Below the pieces are notes generated by a model. The model did not search any database. It saw nothing but the letters and a program-made list of their open reading frames with translations, and was not told the DNA's origin. Shown here piece by piece: positions 43,236-55,200 of a stretch of DNA of 64,000 bases. Source of the stretch: Dictyobacter formicarum (GTDB lineage Bacteria; Chloroflexota; Ktedonobacteria; Ktedonobacterales; Ktedonobacteraceae); NCBI RefSeq assembly GCF_016587435.1, contig NZ_BNJJ01000001.1, forward strand, positions 555,742-619,741, given 5' to 3'. Each line of letters opens with the position of its first letter. Within the stretch, counting starts at the first letter, position 1. Position numbers and translations under genes: made by a program.

Positions 43236-46200
43236 TCATCCCCTAGAGCAACTTTCCCTCCTGAAAAGATCAGTGTTGGCTCTGGAGCGTATGCAGGCGA
43301 AGCTCGATCATTACGAGCTTCGGGCGCAAATTGAAGATCCTTCCATTACCTATCAAACACTGCTTGGTCTTTCAGAGCATGCGGTTCTGGACCATCTCAA
43401 TACATTTATCTCAGATCATGAGCAACTATCGCCTTTGAAGCGAGCTGTGGTCGCGTTAGAACGTATGCAAGAGAGACTCATACAACGCGAAAAAACATCC
43501 TCTTTGGCTTACCAGAAAGACGGCAATGCGACCAATCACTTCACTACGGCCAAAGAGGAGCCACCATCAACGTTACTCCCCCCGCCGCTGATGGCTCGCA
43601 CCTCACAGGAACAGATTCCTCTCTCCTTTGCCCAACAACGCCTCTGGTTTATTGAGCGACTCAATCCTGAAAACTCACTGTACAACGAATCATGCGCCAT
43701 ATATATCCAGGGCCAGCTCAACCTGGAAGCTATGGAACAGGCCCTCGGAGCCATTACACAACGACATGAGATATTACGTACTTCTTTTCCAGTGCGGAAT
43801 GGTACGGCAATACAATATGTACATCCCTGGCAGCCTTTTAAGCTCATTGCTATTGATCTCCATAGCATCGCTGCTTCCCAACGGTTACCACAGGTAAAAC
43901 AACTGGCTGAAGATGAAGTAAGACACCCCTTTGACGTTGCGCATGGACCGTTGGTGCGCTCCAGACTTTATCAACTGGCAAAAGACGAGGCCCTTTTTCT
44001 CGTTGTGGTCCATCACCTGGTTGCCGATGGCTGGTCCATGGGCATATTTTTCCGCGAACTATCTACCTTCTATTCCGCCTTTTGCCGTGGTGATGCTCCC
44101 TCTCTAGCACCCTTGCCATTACAATATGCTGATTATACCGTCTGGCAACAGCAATGGTTACAGGGTGATGTACTCAAAGAAAAGCTCGCATATTGGGAGA
44201 ATCTGCTCGCCGGTGCGCCTCAGATACTGGAACTTCCGACCGACCGTCTCCGTCCGGCCGTGCAAACGTATCAAGGAGCACATGTTCCTTTTATCTTGCC
44301 TGACCCCCTCGTCGATGCGTTGCGAACACTGGGTCAACAAGTAGACGCAACGCTTTATACAATTTTATTAGCGGCTTTTCAGGTGCTACTCTGGTGCTAT
44401 ACAGAGCAAGATGATATGTTAATTGGCACACCGATGATTAATCGTGGGGAGGCACAAATAGAGAACCTTATCGGGTTCTTTGTGAACACGCTGGTCCTCC
44501 GTGCTGATCTCTCAGGCAATCCAACATTTCTAGTATTTATAGAGCGGGTCTCCAAAGCAGTGCTTGCTGCCCTCGCTCAACAGGATGTACCATTTGATCG
44601 TCTTGTAACAGCCCTTCTCCCCCAGCGCGATCTTAGCCATTCTCCTCTCTTTCAGGTGGTATTCTCGATGCATCAAGCCTCCTGGATGAATGCAAAGCTG
44701 GCTGGATTGACGACGTCTCCAGCCTTTCTTGGGAATGGCAGAGCACGGGTTGATTTAACCTTTGAGATCATAGAAGGGGATGGGAAAGTCGAAGGCAATG
44801 TCGAGTACAGCACAGATCTCTTTGATAAAACAAGCATCGACCGCTTACTAAAACACTGGTTTACAATTCTCGAACATATCGCGGCAACGCCACAATACCA
44901 TCTCACAGAGATAGCAATGCTCTCTCAAGCTGAGCAAGAGCAAATTCTCGTGGAATGGAACAAGACCGCCAGTGAATATGAAGTGCTTCCCATTCATAAG
45001 ATCTTTGAGCAAGTAGCATCAACAAGATCTGAGAGCATTGCAGTTGTGTTTGAGGACATGCATATCACATACAGAGAACTACATCATCGCTCGAATCAAC
45101 TGGCAAATTTTCTCACACAACAGGGAATAGGTCCGGAGCAGCGCGTGGGGATCTGTGTAGAGCGTTCACTGGATATGCTCATCGCAGTCCTGGGAGTACT
45201 CAAAGCCGGCGCAGCATATGTTCCTCTTGATCCAGCCTATCCAAATGAACGCCTGAAATTTCTGCTTGAAGATGCAGAATTATCATTATTGTTGACGCAA
45301 GAGCATCTGGCGAAGCAACTGCTGATCTCGGATATCCAGGTGATCTGCCTGGATACAGGCTGGCAGAGCATCATTGCTACCCCATTGGCCAATACTTCCG
45401 TCCAGGTCAGCCCGCATAATCTGGCATATATTATCTATACGTCTGGCTCAACGGGTGTGCCAAAGGGTGTTATGGTAGAGCACTGGGGACTGAACAACCT
45501 GGCACAGGCACAGATTCAGTTCTTAGACTTAAAAGCCAACAGTCATGTGCTCCAATTTTCATCGTTCGGTTTTGACGCCTGGGTCTTTGAGGTATTTGCA
45601 ACACTATTAGCAAATGCAACACTTTATTTAGGCAGCAAAGAAACGTTGCTGCCGGGTGCCAGTCTGCTGCAAACAATGGAGTCTCTGGCAATTACATCTG
45701 TTACACTGCCCCCCACCGCGCTGTCCGCCTTGCCATATGCCGAATTGCCACATCTGCAAACGATTGTCTCAGCAGGAGAGGCATGTACAGTCGAACTGAT
45801 ATCGCTCTGGTCAGTTGGCAGACGCTTCATAAATGCCTATGGGCCAACAGAAGCAACGGTGTGCGCCACAATAATGCCGTGTTCTCCTGATATGTCCCAC
45901 CCACCCATTGGACACCCTATCAATAATACACAGATCTACCTTCTAAACGCTGCGTTGCAACCAGTTCCGGTGGGAGTACCTGGCGAAGTTTATATTGGTG
46001 GTGCCGGTCTGGCACGTGGCTATCTCTATCGCCCAGAAATAACAGCAGCCGCTTTCCTTCCCCATCCCTTCAGCGATACTCCGGGCGCACGCCTCTATAG
46101 AACAGGCGATGTAGCACGGTATCAATCTGATGGGACGCTTGAGTTTTTGGGAAGAGTAGATCATCAGGTAAAAGTACGTGGTTTCCGTATTGAACTCGGC

Positions 46201-49200
46201 GAGATTGAAACGGTGCTGGCCCTCCACCCCGCGGTGCGTGAATGCGTAGTAGTAGTGCGTGAAGATACACCTACTGATAAACGTATTATAGCCTACATCG
46301 TAACAAAAGAGCATATAACACTTTCAGCAAGTGAAGCCTATACATTTTTGAAAGAGCGCCTCCCTGATTACTTCATTCCCTCTGCCTTCGTGCAGCTATC
46401 TGCGTTGCCGCTCAATCCTCATGGAAAAGTAGATCGAAAGGCACTTCCCGACCCGGAAGCAGTACGCCCGGCATTGGATGCTGCATATATCGCTCCTCGT
46501 ACCAGAATTGAGCATATTATTACCGAGATCTGGCAAGAGGAACTTCAGATGGAGGAGATAGGCTTAGACGACAACTTCTTCGAATTAGGTGGACATTCCC
46601 TGATTATGGCCCAGGTACATACGAAACTTTGCGAGAGATTGCAGATCGATATCAAAATGGTCGATCTATTTGAATATCCCACCATCAGAGCATTGATCGA
46701 GTACCTGCAACCCGAGGAGGCACACGTAGAGGTGTCCCCCGCCGATCAGCACCAGATGAGGAAGGAGCCAGGGGCTCCGGTTCCTTCCTCATCTGATATC
46801 GCAATTATCGGTATGGCAGGGCGCTTCCCCGGAGCCAGAGATATCGACGAGTTCTGGCGCAATATACAGGAAGGCAAAGAATCAGTCACCTTCTTTACGC
46901 AAGAAGAATTGCTATCGGCAGGCGTAGATCCTGCGTTGCTGGGCGATAAACACTATGTTCCTGCCGGTGCACTGCTAGAGGATGCTGAATGGTTTGACGC
47001 CTCATTCTTTGGCTATACTCCACGTGAAGCTGAGATCATTGATCCACAGCAACGCATCTTCCTGGAGTGTGCCTGGCAGGCACTTGAGGATGCTGGATAT
47101 AATGCTGACGGCTATGATGGCCGCATCGCCGTCTTTGGTGGCGCAACGAACAGCACTTATTTCGCGCGTAATTTGCTTAGCAATGCCGCTCTTGATGGTA
47201 CTGTAGATCAGTACCAGATGATGTTGGGTAACAGTACAGATTTTTTAACATCACGTGTTGCCTATAAGTTAAATTTGCGTGGTCCTGCCGTCACGGTACT
47301 GACAGCCTGCTCAACATCATTAGTGGCTGTGCATATGGCCTGCGAAAGCTTGCGCACCGGAAAATGTGACATGGCTCTTGCGGGCGGAGTCTCAGTGCGT
47401 TTCCCTCAAAAGATAGGCTACTTCTATCGAGAAGGGGGCATCATGTCTCCTGATGGGCATTGCCGGGTGTTCGATAAGGATGCGAAGGGGATTGTTGGAG
47501 GTGAGGGTGTCGGCATCGTTGTTGTAAAACGCCTGGCCGATGCGCTGGCTGATGGGGATACCATCCAGGCCGTCATTCGTGGCTCTGCAATCAATAATGA
47601 TGGAGCGCAGAAAGTGGGTTACACAGCGCCAGGCGTACAGGGTCAGGCAGCGGTCATTACAGAAGCGTTCTCCTCATCTGGCATTGATCCACAAACCATA
47701 CGCTATATCGAGGCTCATGGCACAGGTACGCCTATAGGAGATCCTATTGAGGTCGCCGCACTCCAACAGGCGTATGGTTCGCACATCACAGCCGGGCAAT
47801 GCGCGCTGGGATCCGTCAAAAGCAATATCGGGCACCTGGATGCAGCGGCAGGTGTCGCCGGTCTAATCAAGACTGTCAAAATGTTGAATCAGCATATGCT
47901 TCCCCCCAGCCTCCATGTGGTCACCCCCAACCCTGCCCTTAATCTGGAGCAGAGTGCTTTCTATATTAATAGAACCCTTTCTCCCTGGGAGACCGATGGC
48001 AGCCCACGCCGGGCAGGCATAAGTTCCTTTGGTATTGGTGGCACCAACGCACATATCATTCTTGAGGAGCCACCGATATCAGTACCTGCAGCCGCACCGG
48101 CTTCTCAGTCGCACTTGCTTGTACTTTCAGCCAGAACCGAAACAGCGCTCCAACAGGCGCGCATCAATCTGGTGCAATATCTACAACAGCATCCCGAACT
48201 GGAGCTGGCCGATGTAGCTTACACCCTTCAGATTGGACGCAAACCGTTCAATCATCGCAGTGCGCTCGTTTGCCGTAGTCTGTCCGATGCTATTCAGATG
48301 CTCGAATCTTCCGATCCTACACAGCTGCTCACTGCTGCCGGTGAGGCAAGCTCTCGCTCTGTAGTTTTTATGTTCCCAGGTCAGGGTGCACAATATAGCA
48401 ATATGGCCAGAGAGCTCTATCACACGGAAGCGGTATTTCGGGCTGAGATAAATAGATGTGCTGAACTCCTGGAGCCTTCCCTGGGTCTGGACCTGAGATC
48501 CGTCCTCTACCCAGATGAGGCAGAGGCCGAGTCAGCGCGTCTGCGCTTGAATCAGACCCAACTGACGCAACCTGCGCTTTTTGTAGTAGAGTATGCGCTG
48601 GCCCAACTCTGGTTACACTGGGGCGTTACACCCGCCGCAATGATCGGTCATAGTATTGGCGAATACGTTGCAGCCTGTCTGGCAGGGGTCTTTTCTCTGG
48701 AAGATGCTTTAAGGCTCGTTGCTCTACGTGGGCGTTTGATGCAGCAGTTGCCACCGGGGACAATGCTTGCAGTGTCTTTACCACCCACAGAAATTCGTCC
48801 TTTCCTGAATGAACGCCTATCCCTAGCCGCGATCAATACACCGGAGCAATGTGTTGTATCAGGCACCCAGGAAGACATTGAAGAGTTTATCCAGACGATC
48901 AGCGAACAAGGAGCATTTTATTCACATTTACATACCTCACATGCATTTCATTCTTCGATGGTTGAGCCTATCATCAAGAGCTTTGTGGAAGAGGTTGCTC
49001 AGTTTTCACTGCATGCACCTCAACTTCCCTATATCTCCAATGTAAGTGGTACCTGGATCAGCCAGGATCAGGCGACCGATCCAGGTTACTGGGGCCAGCA
49101 TCTGCGTGAAATGGTCCGTTTTGCCGATGGGGTAAGCACACTCTTCCAGGAAAAAGACCGGGTTTTCCTGGAAGTCGGTCCAGGTCGTACACTGGGGACG

Positions 49201-52200
49201 TTCGTTAAGGCACAACAATCCAGAATGGGAGGAGACACACAAGGAGCACTGATCGCTGCCTCGCTTCCACACGCAAAAGGGGCAAAAAATTCCGATCAGG
49301 CGTTTATCTTAGCATCTGTGGGGCGTTTATGGCTGAGCAGAGTATCCATAGCATGGGAAAATCTGTCGGGAGACCAGCATCGGCGTATTCCTCTGCCAAC
49401 CTATCCATTTGAACGAAAACGCTACTGCATCGAGAATTCGACACAGACTGTCACTCACCATGCTATCCCCAATCAGAGTGAAAATGAAGGAAATAGCTTA
49501 CAGCAGGAGACACAGGAAGCTGTTGAGCAAGCGCAACAAAATGCTACCATTGCAGAGACACCACCAGATACAACCACCACCACAGCTCAACATGATCGTC
49601 CACAACTACCAGCAGTGTATAAGGCTCCTCGTAACGAACTTGAACAGAGCATGGTGTCCATCTGGCAGCAGTTTTTTGGCATCAATGGTATCGGCATTGA
49701 TGATGGTTTCTTTGATCTGGGAGGAGATTCCCTGTTAGCCGTTCAGGTCCTTTCTCAGTTGCATACCTTATTACACGTTGATCTTACCTTACAGGACTTC
49801 TTTACAGCCGGAACCATCGCTGGTATAGCCCGGTGCATAGAAAGTCTGCGCCAACCGCAGATGCAGGTCGCTATTCAGGAGCTGGAGCCAGAGCCACCAG
49901 TCGTAGATGCACCGCTCTCGTTTATGCAGCGGCGACTATGGTTCCTGGATCGGCTGGAGCCAGGAAATCCTATCCTGAATATCTCGCTGGCAATTCGAAT
50001 TCAAGGGCCGCTGAATCTGGTCCAGATGGACCAGTGTTTGCAAGAAATTATTCGTCGTCAGGCCGCATTACGAACATACTTTGTCGAGATCGATGGTGAA
50101 CCGGTGCAACGCATCATGCCATCGCTGCGCGTGCCCCTTCCGTTGATTGATCTTCATGGGTTACCAGCACATAAACAAGAAAGCAAGCTGACAGACTATA
50201 TTGCTAAGGAAGCCAGACGTCCTTTTGATCTGTCGCAGGCACCGCTCCTCCGTACCACCATCATCCGCCTTCATCGTCCAGATTATTCACAACATCAACA
50301 GGAAGAACATGTGCTGCTGCTGAATATGCACCACGCTATCTCGGATGGCTGGTCAATGGGCGTGTTTCTCAATGAATTCTCAGCACTCTATACAGCTTTC
50401 ATGCATGGTCAGTCATCTCCATTACCGGCGTTGACCACGCAATATGTTGATTTTGCGACCTGGCAGCTCGCGCAAGACGCTGCGCTAGAGCAACATCTTC
50501 ACTACTGGCGCGATAAACTGGGAGGTGATCTGCCAGTATTAGAACTGCCAACAGACTATCCTCGTCCAACGACTCCGGCATATCGAGGTGCACGACAACG
50601 TCTTCTATTGCCAGGAACGTTATTGCGGGATCTCAAACTGCTGAGTCAGCGAGAGGGGGTAACGTTCTTTATGACATTGCTGGGCGCCTTCCAGCTCTTG
50701 CTCTCCCGGTATAGCGGGCAGGAAGATATCCTGGTTGGTACACCAGTAGCGAACCGTAATAACAACGATATCGAACCTATCATTGGTCCTTTTGTCGATA
50801 TATTGGTACTACGCACAGATCTCTCTGGTGATCCAACGTTCCAGGAACTACTCGGACGGATACGCGAGGTATGCCTGCAAGCGTATGCGCACCAGGGTGT
50901 TCCATTTGACATATTAGTAGAGACGCTCAATCCCCAACGCGATACCAGTCGTGCTCCTTTAATACAGGTGCTGCTACGTTTGCCGAATGCTCCAATGGCA
51001 CCTATCTCGGTGGCTGATCTTACACTCAATGTCCTCCCAATGAACGTGGAAACGGCAGATCAGGATCTTACGCTGGATATGATAGAGCTACCTGATAGCA
51101 TTGAAGCGACGATAGAATATCATACGGCATTATTTGCACCCGCAACCATCGAACGGCTCCTTCGTCACTGGCAGACATTGTTAGAAGCTATCGTTTCCAA
51201 TCCCCAGGCACGCCTTTCACAACTTCCGCTCTTAACGTCGGCTGAATCCCGGTTGATACAGACCGAGTGGAATAGCCCACATATAAAATTCCCAGATGAT
51301 CATTCACCGATCTTTGTGCATGAACTGTTTGAGCAGCAGGTCGCACAAACACCAGATGCCATTGCCATCAGCCTGGAACATACGCAATTGAGCTATCGGG
51401 AACTCAATCGCAAAGCAAATCAACTTGCGCGTTATCTCCAGACACAAGAAGTTGGACCAGAGGTGCTGGTTGGTGTATGTATGGAACGCTCCCTGGAAAT
51501 GATTATAGGCATGCTCGGTGTACTGAAAGCAGGCGGGACGTATGTACCGCTCGATCCTGATTATCCAGAAGATCGTCTGGTATTTATATTGGAAGATGCT
51601 CAAATCTCGCGATTAATCGTACAGGAACAGAGCAGGCATGCTCTTCCAGCCCATAGCACAGGCCAGGAAATTATACTTGAGCGCGATTGGTCTCAGATAG
51701 CCAATCAGCACGAAGAAAACCTGAAGCAAACGAACGATATCAATACTCTTGCCTATATCATTTACACATCTGGCTCGACGGGGCAACCCAAAGGAGTGCT
51801 CGTCTCTCACGCAGGGATAGTAAATCTTGTCGAAGCACAGACGCATACTTTTGGTGTACAGGCCAGCGACCATATCCTGCAATTTGCATCCACAAGCTTT
51901 GATGCCGCCATTTCAGAGATGTTTATGGCGCTTTGTATGGGAGCCCGTCTCTGCCTGGCCCGATCAGAGTCACTGCTCCCAGGACAACCACTTGTAGAGC
52001 TCTTGACGGAACAGCACATTTCACTGATTACCTTACCACCATCTGCATTGACCGTGATCGAGCCTCAAGCCGTACCGGACCTGCAAACAATTATAGTTGC
52101 TGGCGAGCCATGCCCTGCCAATGTTATGCAACGTTGGATAACGGGCAGAAACTTTTTCAACGCCTATGGGCCAACTGAAAGCACTGTCTGTGCCACGATC

Positions 52201-55200
52201 GCGACTTGCACAGAACAGATGACAGAGCAGCCACCCATTGGACGTCCTATCAGTCATACGCAGGTATATATTCTTGATACTCATCTCAATCTCGTACCAG
52301 TTGGAGTTGTCGGGCAACTATATATAGGAAGTAGAGGGCTGGCGAGAGGCTATCTCAAACAGCCGGGCCTGACAGCTAGCACATTCATCCCTCATCCCTT
52401 CAGTGCTGAACCTGGAATGCGCCTCTACAAGACTGGTGATCGCGCACGGTACTTGCCAGATGGCACGATTGATTTCCTGAGTCGTATCGACCAGCAGGTT
52501 AAAGTACGCGGTTATCGTATTGAACTGGGTGAAATCGAGACAGTGCTGGGTCAACACCCTGGCGTACGGGAATGCGCAGTTGTCGTACAGGCAGAACAGT
52601 GGGAGGATAAACGCCTGGTTGCCTGTGTCGTCGGTCGAGATGGAGTTCCCGACATCGTAGAGCTACGCCAGCACCTGAGGCAGTTCCTCCCGGAGTACAT
52701 GTTGCCAGGCATTTTTCTCATCCTGGAAGCCTTACCATTGAGCGCAAACGGAAAAATTGATCGTCGGGCACTTGCCGCGCTACAACCGGTAGAAACCGTC
52801 ACGGAAGATGAAAACTATGGAGCTCCACGCACGATGGTAGAGGAACTTGTCATCAACATACTGGCAGATATCTTGCAGTTAGAGCGGATAAGCACGCAAG
52901 ATAATTTCTTTGAAATCGGCGGACATTCTCTGCTGGGAGCTCAGGTCATTGCGCGTATTCGTCAGGCGCTGGGCGTAGAAGTACCCATCTACACCTTATT
53001 CGAAACTGAAACCACGGGTGAATTTTGTGCTGTAGTCGAGGAGGCATTACGTACAGAACAGGGAGTGAAATTACCACCACTGGAACCTACTGAACATAGG
53101 GGGAAGGCGCCACTCTCCTTCGCACAACAACGCATGTGGTTCCTGGATCAACTCCAGCCAGGAAACACCTTCTATACTATCATTGCCCCATTTAAGATAA
53201 AAGGACCTCTACACATAGAGGCCTTAGAAAAGAGTGTGCATGAGATAGTACGCAGGCACGAAATACTCCGCACTACCTTTATAATGCTGGAAGAAGAACC
53301 TTATCAGATTATTGCCCCTGCGCTGCATGTGCCATTCCCGATTATCGATCTCAGTGGACTCTCTGAAAACGTGAGGAAAACCGAACTACGACGCCAGGTA
53401 GAGATGGAGGCACACCAGGCATTTCACCTGGCACGCGGGCCGCTCTTCCGCGCCTGTGTGTTCCACACGGAAATACAGTCTCACGTTCTACTCCTCACAT
53501 TTCATAATAGCATCTCCGATGGCTGGTCACGAGGAGTTGTGGTACATGAGCTATCAACACTCTATGATGATTTTCGAACGGGGGAGAACCTGCGCTTGCC
53601 TGAATTACCAGTACAATATGCTGATTTTGCGCTCTGGCAGCGTCAGTGGTTGCAGGGTGAGATCCTGGATGCCCAGTCTGCCTACTGGTTACAGCATCTT
53701 GCCGGTGCCCCTACACATCTGGAACTACCAACGGATCGTCCTCGCCCAGCCATACAGACATATCGGGGTGGACATCAAGCCATCTTTATATCCGATGCGA
53801 TAACGCAGGCCCTGGAAAATCTCAGTCAAGAGCAAGGGTGCACGCTGTTTATGATAGTGCTGACAGCTTTTCTCACCCTCCTCTTCCGCTATAGCGGCCA
53901 GGAAGATATTGTGATTGGCACGCCTGTCGCTGGTCGCAACACAGTAGAACTTGAAGGTCTCATCGGTTTCTTCGCAAATACCCTGGCATTGCGCACTGAC
54001 CTCTCTGACAATCCAACATTTCTTGAGCTCTTGCAGCGTGTACGTAAAGTCGCGCTGGGAGCATATACGCACCAGGATCTTCCATTTGAGAAATTAGTGG
54101 AAATAGTACAGCCAGAACGGAGTCTCAGCCATTCGCCACTTTTCCAGGTCATGTTCACACTTCAGGACGATCCGAACATGGCAAAAGAGAGTACCTGGCT
54201 TGCCCCCGCAGAGCTAGAGATAGAGACCGAAACTGCAAAGTTTGATCTTAACCTCTTCCTGAATCATGGACGACATGGCTTGGAGGGAGTCATTGAGTAT
54301 AATACCGACCTGTTTGATAGGGCAACGATAACCAGTCTGGTAGACCATTGGCATACGCTGCTCAAAGGAATCATTGACACCCCGCATGAACGGTTGGCAA
54401 GTTTACCAGTAATGAGTGAACAAGAACAGCAATTGCTCTTGAACAAACTGGCACAGAACCGTACATATGATGTAGAATCCCATCCTCCGCGACAAATCAC
54501 GGTGACTGCGACTTTTACAGCTGAGACACTGGAAGAGCCGCTGGCCTGGTGGTCCCATGAACTGAACTGGCCAACAGAGGTTCACTTTGCCCCTTATCAA
54601 CAGCTCTTTCAGCAGTTGTTAGATGCAGACAGCCTCATACAGCGCAATCATGACGGTGTTAACATTCTCCTTGTACGCTTTGAAGACTGGCTACGCATAA
54701 TAGATGATACATCTGATGGACGTGTGGCTATTGAGTATCGGCCAGAGAGCCCCGCAAAGGTCGAGCGCAATGTGCAAGATCTCGCGCGGGTGTTAATGAA
54801 CGCAGCACAGCAAAATACCGTGCCACATTTGCTTTGTATCTGCCCTCCTTCCCCGGCAATTCTGAATAACGAGGTATACCAGGAGCTCTTCAACAATATG
54901 GAGCAGATCCTCTCCTCAGAATTAAGCTCCAGTGATGGAGTGCACGTAATCACATCGACCGAAATAGCTGAAATGTATCCTGTGGACGTATCGTATGATC
55001 CAGTTAGTGACGAAGCCGGACATATTCCCTATACGCCCGAATTTTTCACTGCCCTGGGTACGTTCATTATCCGCAAGATCGCGGCACTTTATCGTCGCCC
55101 ATACAAAGTAATAGCGGTGGATTGTGACAACACACTATGGAAAGGAGTCTGTGGTGAGGATGGAGCGATGGGTGTTGAATTAAGTGCGCCTTATCTCGAC

